From Nitriliruptoraceae bacterium (GTDB lineage: Bacteria > Actinomycetota > Nitriliruptoria > Nitriliruptorales > Nitriliruptoraceae), in the NCBI GenBank assembly GCA_003563915.1, contig PWTE01000071.1:1-64000 (forward strand): a DNA stretch of 64,000 nt, written 5' to 3'. Below the pieces are notes generated by a model. The model ran no database searches. It saw nothing but the letters and a program-made list of their open reading frames with translations, and had not been told where the DNA came from. Numbering within the stretch: position 1 is the first letter of the stretch; every line of letters starts with the position of its first letter. Shown one piece after another: positions 25,274 to 34,853 of this stretch. The position numbers and the translations under genes were made by a program.

Positions 25274-27328
25274 GTGTCCACCGCTGCCTCGCCGCCCCGG
25301 ATCTCCCGGCGCGCGCGGGCCGTCGCCCGGCGCGCCCGCCGACGTCGCCACGTCATCGACGCCACGCGGGCGGTCGGTGTCGCGCTCGCGGCGCTGGCAC
25401 TGGTCGGGGTGCCCGTCCCCTCCAGCGCCCCGGTGCTGGCCTGCGGGCAGGAGCGGGCCACCACGATCGTCCGGCTCGGCGAGCTCGCGGACGATGGCGA
25501 GCTGACCGCACTGCGCGAACGCCACCTCACGGACGGTACGGAGCCCTGCGAGACCGAGGTGTCGGACGCGACCGACGTCGCGGTTGCCATCGTCCACCAG
25601 GACGCGGCCGGCCGTTCGCTGGAAACCTCGGAGCTGGGGCGTGTGGACGGACCCGTCGATACCCGTGTCAGCGTGCGCGATACCACCGCCCGCACGGAGG
25701 ACCTCGTCGTCACGGGCCCGGCGGGCGTCGTCTCCGCGACGCGTCGCATCGGGGTCCCGCAACTGGTCCGGATCACGATCACGTACCCCTCGGGCTGGGA
25801 GCTGGGGTCGGCACGTGGTGACGGCGTCAGCGTCAGCATCCTCGAGGACGGTGTCGAGGTGACCCGCTCGGGCGTGCTGTTCCCGCCGCTGTTCGCTACC
25901 GCGCTCCAACTCACGACGACCGCGAGGCCTGCCCGCGGCACCCCCACCGTCACGGTGGAGGCGACGCCGCTCGCCCAGGGCGCGCCGGTGCCATCGACCC
26001 TGCTCGACCGTGACACGACCGCGGTCGTCGGTGCGCTGCTCGACGTCACCCGCGGCGGCGTCCGCGAGCTCGCCGATGGGGCTGGTCAGCTGGCCGACGG
26101 CACGGATGCGCTGGCCGGAGGTGCCCGCGAACTGGCCGACGGTACGGAGGAACTGGCCGCCGGGGCCCGCGAGCTCGCCGATGGCACGGAAGGACTCGTC
26201 GACGGCGCTGCCGAGCTGCGTGATGGCACCCGAGGACTCAGCCGCGGTGTCGGCCAGAGTGCGATCGGGGCCGAGGAGCTCGCCGGAGGCGCGGACGCGT
26301 TGGCCGACGGCACCAGCGAGCTGGCAGCGGGGACCGCGCCGTTGGCCGCCGGTGCGCGTGAGCTCGCTGAGGGTGCCCAGCAACTGGCTGATGGGTTGGC
26401 GATCGACGACGAGCTCACCTCACCGCCGATCGACCCGCAGGAGCTGCTCGACGCGGTCGACGCCATCGAGGACGGGATCCGCGAGGTACGTGACGACCTC
26501 GCCGACCTGGTGCCGCCGGGGACCGATCCGACCGACCCCGAGGACCCCAACGCACCACTCGCGGTGGCCGTGCTGGTCCTGACGGGTCTGGCCGATGCGA
26601 CCGGCGAGCTGGCTGCCGGGATCGCCGCGGCCCTTCAGGCGCTGGTCGACGCGGCGGAGGGCCTGGCGGCTGCCGCCGACGGCGCCGCTGAACTCGCGGC
26701 CGGCGCTCAGGAGCTCGCCGCCGGCCTCGCCCAGCTCGACGCGGCGGTCCGGGGCATCCGGGACGGCGCGGACGCGCTGGCGGCGGGTTCCGGTGAGCTG
26801 GCCGGTGGCCTCGGTCAGCTGTCAGGCGCGTCGAGGCAGGTCGCCGATGGCGCCAGCGAGCTCACGGACGGCAGCCGTGAACTGGCCGCTGGCAGCGACG
26901 GGTTGGCGGCCGGCAGCCGTGAACTGGCCGCTGGCAGCGACGACCTGGCGGACGGTAGCCGCGAGGTGGCCGACGGTGCTGACGAGCTCGCGGAGGGTGC
27001 CGGTGAGCTGCCCGCAGCCGTCACGGACATCCTCGAGATCGCCGACCGTGGTGGCGAGCGCGCCGCCGTCACCGATGCGGTCCTCGACGCGGGAGCGCGC
27101 CGCGCGTCGGAGCGGGTCGGTGAGGCCGAGCTGGTCACCACCCAGCTGGTCCACCGCGGCGGCCAGCCCCTGCCGGTGGTGGTCCTCGCCCTGGGTGGCC
27201 TCGCGGTGCTGGTCGCCCTCGGGTTGCCCCTGTGGCTGTGGGGTCGACGCCGCGAGGGGTCGGGGCCGCCGACCGAGACCGAGGCCGGGGAGCCGACCCT
27301 CGCCGGGGTAGGGGGAGGCGACCGATGA
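25274..27328 (+). CDS. LxxG heptad-repeat exported/membrane protein
   Basis: 684 residues from the GTG at 25274 (GGAGG at 25265-25269). A very basic N-terminus precedes a hydrophobic segment (about 32-55) ending VLAC at C57, which could be a lipobox or a signal-peptide end; a second cysteine is C92. Residues 60-250 form a beta-rich domain with no family I recognise. Two blocks of seven-residue repeats with the pattern LADGxxE follow: about 16 units (266-377) and about 19 (446-580). They are split by an acidic/proline linker with one hydrophobic stretch. A membrane helix lies at 633-656. The X3-Leu-X2-Gly heptads match TIGR03057-type repeats found in YhgE/Pip-like and MMPL-associated proteins. 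It is co-translated with TetR and MMPL genes, so a role as partner of the transporter is inferred. Confidence 0.85.
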   Translation: MSTAASPPRISRRARAVARRARRRRHVIDATRAVGVALAALALVGVPVPSSAPVLACGQERATTIVRLGELADDGELTALRERHLTDGTEPCETEVSDATDVAVAIVHQDAAGRSLETSELGRVDGPVDTRVSVRDTTARTEDLVVTGPAGVVSATRRIGVPQLVRITITYPSGWELGSARGDGVSVSILEDGVEVTRSGVLFPPLFATALQLTTTARPARGTPTVTVEATPLAQGAPVPSTLLDRDTTAVVGALLDVTRGGVRELADGAGQLADGTDALAGGARELADGTEELAAGARELADGTEGLVDGAAELRDGTRGLSRGVGQSAIGAEELAGGADALADGTSELAAGTAPLAAGARELAEGAQQLADGLAIDDELTSPPIDPQELLDAVDAIEDGIREVRDDLADLVPPGTDPTDPEDPNAPLAVAVLVLTGLADATGELAAGIAAALQALVDAAEGLAAAADGAAELAAGAQELAAGLAQLDAAVRGIRDGADALAAGSGELAGGLGQLSGASRQVADGASELTDGSRELAAGSDGLAAGSRELAAGSDDLADGSREVADGADELAEGAGELPAAVTDILEIADRGGERAAVTDAVLDAGARRASERVGEAELVTTQLVHRGGQPLPVVVLALGGLAVLVALGLPLWLWGRRREGSGPPTETEAGEPTLAGVGGGDR
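26870..26942 (+). repeat. 31-bp exact direct repeat inside the heptad gene
   Basis: The 31 bases at 26870-26900 recur exactly at 26912-26942. The 42-bp offset equals 14 codons, two heptads. This is a recent in-frame duplication within repeat block 2. Confidence 0.9.
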
Positions 27329-27927
27329 GCGACGCGCCCACGCGGCTGACCCGCGCCGAGCAGCAGGCCCGGACCCGCGAACGCCTGCTCGCGGCGGCCG
27401 CCGACGCCTTCGCCGAGCACGGGTTCGACGGCGCGTCGATCGACGACATCACCGCCCGCGCCGGCTTCAGCCGCGGTGCGTTCTACTCCAACTTCGCCGA
27501 CAAGAGCGACCTGCTCGTGCAGCTGTGCGAGGCGCACATCGACCGGTTCGCACGGGCGGAGCTGCCCGCGATCCTGGCGGTCCCTGAGCAGGAGCAGCTC
27601 GCGGCGGTGGCGCGGTGGCTGGTCCAGGAGGAGCCACCGCTCGAGACGCTGCTGGTCGTGGAGCTCGCACGTCAGCGGCACCGGCCGGAGATCGCCGCCA
27701 CCCTCGACCGGGTGCTCGCGACCGTGATCGACGGCATCGAGGGGCTGCTGACCGTCGAGGGCAGCCAGCTCGCCGGACTCGGGCGCGACGAGGTGCAGGC
27801 GCGGTCCCGCGCCGTGCTGGCCGCGGTCGTCGGGATCGACGTGCTGGGGCACGTCGGCATCCCGATCGATCGCCGGGTGATCGAACTGCTGTTGGCCGGC
27901 ATCGCCGACCCGGAGGCGGCTACGTGA
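27325..27927 (+). CDS. TetR/AcrR family transcriptional regulator
   Basis: 200 residues. The N-terminal helix-turn-helix is standard: RERLLAAAADAFAEHGFDGASID, DITARAGFSRGAFYSNFADKSDLL. The C-terminal ligand domain is unspecific. The ATG overlaps the heptad-protein stop (ATGA) and its own stop overlaps the MMPL GTG, so it sits in the middle of the coupled operon. It likely represses that operon; the inducer is unknown. Confidence 0.92.
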   Translation: MSDAPTRLTRAEQQARTRERLLAAAADAFAEHGFDGASIDDITARAGFSRGAFYSNFADKSDLLVQLCEAHIDRFARAELPAILAVPEQEQLAAVARWLVQEEPPLETLLVVELARQRHRPEIAATLDRVLATVIDGIEGLLTVEGSQLAGLGRDEVQARSRAVLAAVVGIDVLGHVGIPIDRRVIELLLAGIADPEAAT

Positions 27928-30797
27928 GCCGCTGGCTCGACGCGCTGGCCCGTGGGGTCACCCGGATCCCGCGGCTGACCCTGGCCATGCTGGTCGCGGT
28001 GACGGTCGCGCTGGGTGCCGCGGCGTCACTGCTCGAGGTCGACACGAGTGTCGAGGGCTTCGCACCCGCGGATGGCCGCGCCGCGACGCTCGATCGGATC
28101 GAGGACCGTTTCACGACCGCCACGTCCGTCCAGGTCCTCATCGACGCGGGGCCGGGGGGAGACGTCATCACCCCGGCCACGATCACCGCCGTCGACGACC
28201 TCGCCGCCGCGATCGAGGCCGACCCGGACGTCGCACCCGTCCTGGCGCCCGAGGCGATCGGTCAGCCTCCGGTGGTCAGCTTCGCGCTGCCCTTCGATGC
28301 CGCCGGCGAGGCACTGGATCAGCCGCTGGAGGAACTCGACCCGGCCACCTTCGAGGCGCTCGCCCGCGGTATCGTTGCGGACGGGGGCGACGAGGTCGCC
28401 GGCCTGTTCTCCGACGACCTCGTCAGCGACCCGCCGCAGGCACGGGCGGGGCTGCTCGTCGTCGACCTGGACGCCACCGCGTCCAGCGCGGAACGCGAGC
28501 GGGCGACGCGGGCCATCACCGCCTGGGTCGATCGCACCGAGGTCGGCGACACGCGCCGCGCCACGTTGTCGATCCTGGCGATCGAGGAGGGCATCGAGGC
28601 CGCGCTCGAACGCGACCTGCCCGTGCTGCTCTCCATCTCGCTGCTCCTCGTGGTGCTGGTGCTGGCCCTGCTGTTCCGTTCCGTCGTGGACGTCCTGGTC
28701 GGGCTGGCCGGGTTGCTCGGCAGCATCGTGTGGATGGCGGGGTTCGCCGGGCTCCTGGGGCCGGGCGGGCTCGGGCTCACCGGTCCGTTCACGCAGGTCG
28801 CCACGGCGGTCCCCGTCCTGCTCGTCGGGCTCGGGATCGACTACTCGGTGCACCTGACGACCCGCTACCGGGAGCAACGCCGCCACGGTGATGATGCGAT
28901 CCGCTCCTCGCGGGTGGCCCTGGCCACGGTGGGCGTCGCCCTGGTGCTCGCGACCGTGGCCTCCGTCGCCGGGTTCCTGGCCAACATCGTGACCCCGTTG
29001 CCACCGATCCGTGACTTCGGCATCTTCGCCGCGATCGGGATCGTCAGCGCGTTCGTGATCCTGTCGACGGCCGTGCCGGCTGCTCGGACGCTGGCCGACC
29101 GGCGGCGGGACGCGGGGGCACCCGCTCCGGGGCCGGACGACACCCGGTCCGCCTCCGACGATCCCACCCCACCCGCATGGGCCCGAGCGGCCACGCAGGT
29201 GGCGACCCGCACCCCCACCCTCGCCCTGGGCATCACGTTCCTGGTCCTGCTCGGCGCCGGGTATGCCGCGACGGGGCTGTCCACGGAGTTCGACGAGCGC
29301 GACTTCCTCCCGGAGGGCGAGCCGGTGCTCGCGACGATCGACCGGCTGGACGCCCGGTTCGGCGGCGACGTCAGTGAGCGCACGTTCCTGCTGGTCGACG
29401 GTGACCCGACCGACCCGACGCTGCTCGCGGCGGTGGCGGCCACCGAGGACCGGCTTCCCCAGGTCGAGGATGTCCGCACGATCGAGGACGACGCCGAACG
29501 CTCGTCGCCGCTCGAGCTACGGCAGCGCATCGTGCGCCGCGGGGAGCGGGTACGCGAAGGGCTCGCGGATGACCTCGCCGCCTGGCAGGACCCCGAGGCC
29601 GCTGCGGCCGACGTGGACCTGCCGGACCCGCTGGACACCGAGGCGTTCCTCGATGACCTCGATGAGGTGGAGCTCGACGACGAGCTCCGCGAGGCGCTGC
29701 TCGGACGGCTCCCGGAGGGCCGCGATCCACTCGCCGCGCTGCTCGCCACCATCGACCCAGCGGAGCTGGAGGCCGAGATCCGTGCCGGGTTGGCGGAGGG
29801 GTTCGCGGAGGGCCGCCCTGACGAGCTCGCGGATGCCGCGGTGGACGACCTGGCCGCACGGCCCGCGCCCGAGCTCACGCTGGCTCGGCTGCAGCAGGCA
29901 GGGTTCCCGCTGGCCGAGCTGGACCCGGACGAGCGCGAACGCCTGGAGCAGCTGGAGGCCCTGGAGGCCGTCGGCGACGTCGACAGCCGCGACGGCCGGA
30001 TCCTCGCCGCCCACCTCGACGTCCTGGCGGACGTCGCGCCGAACGACCTCGCGCGGGTGCTCGACGAGGAGGGCCTGCTCGTCGCCATCGCCACCCAGGC
30101 GGGGCAGGACGGCGCCGAGCGACTGGCTGCAGAGCTGGCTGCCGTGGCCACGCCGATCGAGACAGCCGGCGGCACGATCACGATCGTCAGCGACCCGCTG
30201 GTGAACGCCGAGATCATCGAGGAGCTGTCGGCGGCGCAACTGATCGCGATAGCGATCAGCCTGGCCGCTGCCGCCGCGCTGCTGGTCATCGCCACGCTCG
30301 CGAGCGCTCGCGTCGTCGGCCTCGGCCTGATCGGCATCGTGCCGAGCGTCGTCGCCCTGGTGCTGGTCCTCGGTGCCATGCGAGGGGTCGGACTCGCGTT
30401 CAACGCCCTGACGGCCACGGTCGCGTCCATCGCCGTCGGCATCGGTGTGCCCTACGGCATCCACCTGACCAACCGTTACCGCGAAGCTCTGGCTCGCGGC
30501 TTCGACCCGGACGGGGCGGCGCGGGATGCCCTCACCAACACCGGGCCGGCGCTGGTGGGCTCCGCGGTGACCACGGGGCTGGCCTTCGCGGTGCTGATGC
30601 TGTCCAACAGCGTCCCCATCCGGCAGTTCGGTGCGGTCAGCACGATGATGATCGTCCTGGCCCTGGCCGCGTGTCTGTTCGTGCAGCCGGCCCTCCTGGT
30701 GCTCTGGGCCCGGCGGCGCAACGTGACCGGCGGTCGGCGGCAGCGCCGCCGCGACCGGGCAGAGGCGCAGGCCGGGGAGGCGCTCCCGGTACCGTGA
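27924..30797 (+). CDS. MMPL/RND family transporter, asymmetric
   Basis: 957 residues with the duplicated RND plan: TM1 at about 18-38, an extracytoplasmic domain to about 230, a five-helix bundle 232-390, TM7 at 432-450, a larger second domain 452-770, and helices 772-930. The first half has the proton-relay motif GLGIDYSVH (D306-Y307). The matching place in the second half reads GVPYGIH, with proline instead of aspartate. The second domain carries about 200 acidic, Leu/Glu-rich helical residues (525-735) absent from the first. Substrates of relatives include lipids and hopanoids. It starts at a GTG overlapping the TetR stop by 4 bp. The cytoplasmic tail is basic. Confidence 0.93.
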   Translation: MSRWLDALARGVTRIPRLTLAMLVAVTVALGAAASLLEVDTSVEGFAPADGRAATLDRIEDRFTTATSVQVLIDAGPGGDVITPATITAVDDLAAAIEADPDVAPVLAPEAIGQPPVVSFALPFDAAGEALDQPLEELDPATFEALARGIVADGGDEVAGLFSDDLVSDPPQARAGLLVVDLDATASSAERERATRAITAWVDRTEVGDTRRATLSILAIEEGIEAALERDLPVLLSISLLLVVLVLALLFRSVVDVLVGLAGLLGSIVWMAGFAGLLGPGGLGLTGPFTQVATAVPVLLVGLGIDYSVHLTTRYREQRRHGDDAIRSSRVALATVGVALVLATVASVAGFLANIVTPLPPIRDFGIFAAIGIVSAFVILSTAVPAARTLADRRRDAGAPAPGPDDTRSASDDPTPPAWARAATQVATRTPTLALGITFLVLLGAGYAATGLSTEFDERDFLPEGEPVLATIDRLDARFGGDVSERTFLLVDGDPTDPTLLAAVAATEDRLPQVEDVRTIEDDAERSSPLELRQRIVRRGERVREGLADDLAAWQDPEAAAADVDLPDPLDTEAFLDDLDEVELDDELREALLGRLPEGRDPLAALLATIDPAELEAEIRAGLAEGFAEGRPDELADAAVDDLAARPAPELTLARLQQAGFPLAELDPDERERLEQLEALEAVGDVDSRDGRILAAHLDVLADVAPNDLARVLDEEGLLVAIATQAGQDGAERLAAELAAVATPIETAGGTITIVSDPLVNAEIIEELSAAQLIAIAISLAAAAALLVIATLASARVVGLGLIGIVPSVVALVLVLGAMRGVGLAFNALTATVASIAVGIGVPYGIHLTNRYREALARGFDPDGAARDALTNTGPALVGSAVTTGLAFAVLMLSNSVPIRQFGAVSTMMIVLALAACLFVQPALLVLWARRRNVTGGRRQRRRDRAEAQAGEALPVP

Positions 30798-30855
30798 CGG
30801 CCGTCCGGCGGACCCCTCCGCCTCGCCCCTCGCGTCCCCCCGGAAGGTCGTTGCC

Positions 30856-31962
30856 GTGTCCGGCGCCCCCGACCCTGCGGCCGTCCGTGCCCGGCATGCC
30901 GACGGCCCGTTCCTGCGTGCCTGCCGTGGTGAGGCCCACGACACCGTGCCGGTCTGGTTCATGCGGCAGGCGGGACGTGCGCTGGCCGAGTACCGGGAGG
31001 TGCGGGCGCGCCACAGCTTCGAGGAGGTGATCCACACCCCCGAGCTCGCGGCGGAGGTGACCCTCCAACCGATCCGCCGCTACGGCGTCGATGCCGCGAT
31101 CCTGTTCTCGGACATCGTCACCCCGCTGGCGGGGCTGGGCATCGGGGTCACGATCGAGCCGGGCGTCGGTCCCGTCGTGGCGGAACCGGTACGGCGGATG
31201 GAGGACCTCGTCCGGCTCCGGCGGCTCGAGCCCGAGGAGGATCTGCCCTACGTCCTGCAGACGGTCGACCTGCTGGTCGCCGAGCTGGCCGTCCCGTTGA
31301 TCGGCTTCGCTGGTGCTCCCTTCACCTTGGCGAGCTACCTCGTCGAAGGTGGCCCGTCACGCTCCTACACCCACACCAAGGCGTTGATGTTCCAGGACGA
31401 GCTGACCTGGCACCGACTCATGGACCTGCTCGCCGGGGTGACCCTCGCGAGCTTGCGCGCGCAGGTCGAGCACGGCGCCGCGGCGGTCCAACTGTTCGAC
31501 TCGTGGGCCGGGGCGTTGTCGCCGGCCGACTACGAGCGCTTCGTGCTCCCACACACGCAGCGGATCATGGAGGGACTGGAGGACCTGGATGTGCCCCGCA
31601 TCCACTTCGGTGTCGCGACCGGTGAGCTGCTCGGGCTGATGGCATCCGCCGGCGCCGACGTGGTCGGCGTCGACTGGCGCGTCCCGCTCGACGAGGGACG
31701 CCGCCGTATCCCCGTCGGTGTCGGGTTCCAGGGCAACCTCGAACCCGCGGTCTGTCTGGCGCCCTGGGAGACCGTCGTCGCACGCGTCCGCGACGTGCTG
31801 GCGCGCGCAGGCGCTCGCCACGACCATGTCTTCAACCTGGGGCACGGGGTCCTGCCGCCGACGGACCCCGGGGTGCTGGCGCAGATCGTCGACCTCGTCC
31901 ACGAGGAGGGGGAGGTCCGCGATCCGGCGGAGGTGCGGGCCGAGGACGCCGCCCATGCCTGA
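30856..31962 (+). CDS. hemE: Uroporphyrinogen decarboxylase
   Basis: 368 residues. [16 protein letters not shown] near residue 33 is the substrate-binding signature; [16 protein letters not shown] holds the catalytic aspartate, and [28 protein letters not shown] and FQGNLEP follow. It converts uroporphyrinogen III to coproporphyrinogen III. The GTG has GGAAGG 9 nt upstream. The 3' end overlaps the next, unknown gene by 8 bp. Confidence 0.96.
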   Translation: MSGAPDPAAVRARHADGPFLRACRGEAHDTVPVWFMRQAGRALAEYREVRARHSFEEVIHTPELAAEVTLQPIRRYGVDAAILFSDIVTPLAGLGIGVTIEPGVGPVVAEPVRRMEDLVRLRRLEPEEDLPYVLQTVDLLVAELAVPLIGFAGAPFTLASYLVEGGPSRSYTHTKALMFQDELTWHRLMDLLAGVTLASLRAQVEHGAAAVQLFDSWAGALSPADYERFVLPHTQRIMEGLEDLDVPRIHFGVATGELLGLMASAGADVVGVDWRVPLDEGRRRIPVGVGFQGNLEPAVCLAPWETVVARVRDVLARAGARHDHVFNLGHGVLPPTDPGVLAQIVDLVHEEGEVRDPAEVRAEDAAHA

Positions 31963-32617
31963 GCCCATCGCCGTCGCGTTCCTCGGGGATGCCCGCACCG
32001 CTGCGGCGCTCGAAGGCCGTCTCGGCTGGCAGGTCGCCGCCACGTCCGAGCACGACCACCTCGAGGTGGCCGCGAGCCTGGAGGCGGACCTGGTCGTCGG
32101 CCTCGCGGGGGTCCCGTGGCCGACCGCCGAGGAGCTCCACGCGCAGGGCTCGACCGATCTCGGGTCCTACACCGGGGTGGTGTCGTGGCACGCCCTGCCG
32201 AGCCTGCACGAGCGGCTGGCTGATGCGGCTGCTCCCGGCGTCCGCGCAGGCGCGCACCTCCTGGTGACCGCGCCGGACCCCGGTCCGGAGACCCTGCCGA
32301 CGGACGTGACGTTCCTACGTGAGGTCGCCGAGGCCCTCACCGCACGACTGGACCCGCCCTCCCGATCCATCGCCTGGCGCGGGGACACCCGGACCCCGAC
32401 AGCGGTGGATGCGCTGACGAGCCTGGTGGAGGCCCACGGACGGGCCGACGTCGTCGAGTGTCCCGTGGGACCGGGGATGTCGGCGGATCCGTCGCTGACG
32501 GCTCGGGCCACGGAGCTGGGCATCCGGCTGACGTGCATCGACCTGGGTGCCGGGACGCGCGTCGAACTCCTCGCCGAGGTGGTCCGCACCGTCGCCGGCC
32601 ACGAGGGTGTGGCGTGA
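31955..32617 (+). CDS. Unknown protein embedded between hemE and hemY
   Basis: 220 residues from the ATG at 31955 (GAGGA 9 nt upstream). It overlaps hemE by 8 bp and the hemY start by 4 bp, so all three are co-translated. I recognise no family. It begins like a Rossmann or response-type fold ([24 protein letters not shown]). Later it has [20 protein letters not shown] and [15 protein letters not shown], ending [17 protein letters not shown]. No membrane segment or metal motif is obvious. Position suggests a heme-related role, for example an assembly or regulatory partner, but this is inference only. Confidence 0.7.
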   Translation: MPEPIAVAFLGDARTAAALEGRLGWQVAATSEHDHLEVAASLEADLVVGLAGVPWPTAEELHAQGSTDLGSYTGVVSWHALPSLHERLADAAAPGVRAGAHLLVTAPDPGPETLPTDVTFLREVAEALTARLDPPSRSIAWRGDTRTPTAVDALTSLVEAHGRADVVECPVGPGMSADPSLTARATELGIRLTCIDLGAGTRVELLAEVVRTVAGHEGVA

Positions 32618-34053
32618 GCCGGCCTGCCCGTCACCGCGCGGTCGTCGTCGGTGCCGGTCTCACGGGACTCGCAGCGGCGTGGCGGGTGCGCGACGCCGTC
32701 GAGGTCACCGTGCTGGAGGCGTCCGACCGCGTCGGCGGCGAGATCCGCACCGTGCGGTTCGCCGGGGCGCCCTTCGACGTCGGGGCCGACGCGTTCCTGG
32801 CACGTCAACCCGAAGCCGAACGGCTGGCCCGCGACGCCGGGTTCGGTGACGAGGACCTCGTCGCGCCGGCGACCGGAGCGGTGTCGCTGTGGGTCGACGG
32901 CCGCCGCCGGCCGCTGCCCGAGGGGACCGTCCTGGGGGCGCCCACGGACCTACGGGCCGTGGCGCGCAGTGGTGTGCTGGGCCCAGGTGCGCTGCTGCGT
33001 GCCGCTGCCGAACCCGTCCTGCCACGGCGACAGATCGTGGGGGACCGCAGCGTCGCCGACCTGGTCGGCGAGCGCTTCGGGCACGAGGTCGTGGACCGGC
33101 TGGTCGAGCCCCTGCTGGGCGGTGTGTACGCCGGGCAGGCCGACCGCTTGAGCGCGCAGGCCGCCGCTGCACCCCTCTGGGACGCGGCGTCACAGCACCG
33201 CTCCCTGGCGCGCGCGCTCACGCGGCGGCGTGCGAGCTCGACGTCCGACCAGCCGGTGTTCCTGACCCTGCGTGGTGGCCTGGGACGGCTGGTCGACCGG
33301 CTGGCCGGCGACCTGGGAGCACGGCTGCACCGAGACGCCGAGGTGGTGACCATCGAGCGGGGGAGCGCGGATGCCCGCTGGCAGGTACGGACCGCCTCGG
33401 GGGCGACGGTGCTGGCGGACACGCTGGTCCTCGCGGTCCCGTCGGCGCAGGCGGCGCGGCTGCTCGGCGACGTCTCGGCGGAGGCTGCCCGCGAGCTGGC
33501 TGCGATCCCGAGCGCGTCGGTCGGGGTGGTCGCGATGGCCTACCCACGGCCGGTGGGCAGCGGCGGGCCGCAGGGCAGCGGGGTGCTCGTCCCGCGCACC
33601 GAGGGTCGCATCGTCAAGGCCATCACCTTCGCGTCGAACAAGTGGCCGCAGCACGCGGACCACCGACACGTGCTCCTGCGGGCGAGCGTCGGCCGGATCG
33701 ACGACGACGCGCCACTGCACTGGGACGACGCACAGCTCGTGGAGGCCGTCGATCGTGAGGTCCGCGAGCTGGCGGACCTGGACGCTGCGCCGGTCGAGAC
33801 CGAGGTGACGCGCTGGTGGCAGGCACTCCCGCAACACGAGGTCGGGCACCTGCTGCGGGTCGATCGCGTCAGGGCCGCGCTGCGGCGCGACGCACCGGGG
33901 CTCCACCTCGGCGGGGCGTCGTTGGACGGCATCGGGCTGGCTGCTCGGGCGCGCGACGGTGCACGCCTGGCGCACGAGATCCGCTGGGAGGCCGGCCTGA
34001 TCGACCCGTCCGGCCAGGTTCCGTACGAGCGTCCGGAGGTTCCGCCCGGATAA
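32614..34053 (+). CDS. hemY: Protoporphyrinogen/coproporphyrinogen III oxidase
   Basis: 479 residues. The FAD-binding start is AVVVGAGLTGLAAAWRV, then EASDRVGGEIRTV and DVGADAFLARQPE. LLGGVYAGQADRLSAQAA and FLTLRGGLGRLVDRL are HemY landmarks, and LHLGGASLDGIGL is the C-terminal FAD motif. In actinobacteria this enzyme normally oxidises coproporphyrinogen III (CgoX, coproporphyrin route). hemQ and the chelatase are not in this window. The GTG start overlaps the unknown gene's stop. Confidence 0.93.
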   Translation: MSRPARHRAVVVGAGLTGLAAAWRVRDAVEVTVLEASDRVGGEIRTVRFAGAPFDVGADAFLARQPEAERLARDAGFGDEDLVAPATGAVSLWVDGRRRPLPEGTVLGAPTDLRAVARSGVLGPGALLRAAAEPVLPRRQIVGDRSVADLVGERFGHEVVDRLVEPLLGGVYAGQADRLSAQAAAAPLWDAASQHRSLARALTRRRASSTSDQPVFLTLRGGLGRLVDRLAGDLGARLHRDAEVVTIERGSADARWQVRTASGATVLADTLVLAVPSAQAARLLGDVSAEAARELAAIPSASVGVVAMAYPRPVGSGGPQGSGVLVPRTEGRIVKAITFASNKWPQHADHRHVLLRASVGRIDDDAPLHWDDAQLVEAVDREVRELADLDAAPVETEVTRWWQALPQHEVGHLLRVDRVRAALRRDAPGLHLGGASLDGIGLAARARDGARLAHEIRWEAGLIDPSGQVPYERPEVPPG

Positions 34054-34089
34054 CCGGACGACGGATCTTCCGGTGCTCGGGCCGCCGGG

Positions 34090-34782
34090 TCAGTCCACGC
34101 TGCCGGGTTCGAGCAGCTCCGGACCGTCATTGCGGACGTTGTTGACGCGGTCGCTGATCTCCGTCGCGACCAGCCGTGGTGCTCCGAGGGCCTGGATCGC
34201 CGCCAGCAGGTGGGGGGCGTCGTCCTCGTCGGCCCCGAGCCAGTCGGCCCACAGACCGGCGGGGAGGATCACCGGCATGCGGTGGTGGATCCGTTCCATC
34301 TCGCCGTCGGCCGCGGTGGTGATGATCGCCGCGGTCGACAGGGGATCGGCGTCCTGCTCGGACGGGTCCCGCCAGACCGACCAGATCCCGGCGAACGCCA
34401 GCGGCTCGCCGTCGGGGTCGGCGATGTGGAACGGCTGCTTCTTGCGGCCCTCTCCCCGGTCCAGCCACTCGTAGAAGCCGTCGGCGGGCAGGATGCAGCG
34501 CTGGCGCTTGAAGGCGGTGCTGAACATCCGGTTCGTGGCAACGGTCTCGACCCGGGCGTTGATCGGCTGGGGACTGCCTTTCAGTTGCTTGGCCCACCGT
34601 GGGACGAAGCCCCAACGGATCGGCCCCAGACGGCGATCGCCGTCGTGTTCCAGCACGGCAGGGACCTGCGTGGAGGGGGCGACGTTGTAGCGAGGCGCAG
34701 AGCCGTCGAGCTTGACCGTAGCGACCTCGAACCGCTCGGCGAGGTCGGCGGGGGACGAGAGGGAGAGGTACCGGCCGCACAT
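34090..34782 (-). CDS. yedK: SRAP domain protein (YedK/HMCES)
   Basis: 230 residues. The invariant start MCGRYLSL exposes Cys2, which crosslinks to abasic sites in single-stranded DNA. YNVAPSTQVPAV, GFVPRWAK, INARVETV, GFYEWLDR and the catalytic histidine in HHRMPVIL complete the SRAP pattern. It protects abasic sites during replication. The TAGTCT box ends 6 nt before the ATG, so the mRNA may be leaderless. Confidence 0.95.
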   Translation of the reverse strand: MCGRYLSLSSPADLAERFEVATVKLDGSAPRYNVAPSTQVPAVLEHDGDRRLGPIRWGFVPRWAKQLKGSPQPINARVETVATNRMFSTAFKRQRCILPADGFYEWLDRGEGRKKQPFHIADPDGEPLAFAGIWSVWRDPSEQDADPLSTAAIITTAADGEMERIHHRMPVILPAGLWADWLGADEDDAPHLLAAIQALGAPRLVATEISDRVNNVRNDGPELLEPGSVD

Positions 34783-34788
34783 GGTGGC

Positions 34789-34794
34789 AGACTA
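34789..34794 (-). promoter_or_regulatory. -10-like hexamer TAGTCT before yedK
   Basis: Minus-strand TAGTCT separated from the start codon by 6 nt; no ribosome-binding site fits between them. Confidence 0.45.
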
Positions 34795-34853
34795 CTGGTC
34801 GTGGCCGGTTCCAGAGCGGCTCGCCACGACCACCATCAGAGGGGAACCCCGCC

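Noticed and set aside
25079-26383. Minus-strand extension of nadE antisense to the heptad-repeat gene
   Set aside because: The extension is simply the antisense of the heptad codons; NadE has its full family length from 25072.
26069-27013. CRISPR-like or satellite DNA repeat array
   Set aside because: The periodicity is 21 bp and in-frame, the units are degenerate at the DNA level, and it encodes protein heptads; there are no spacers.
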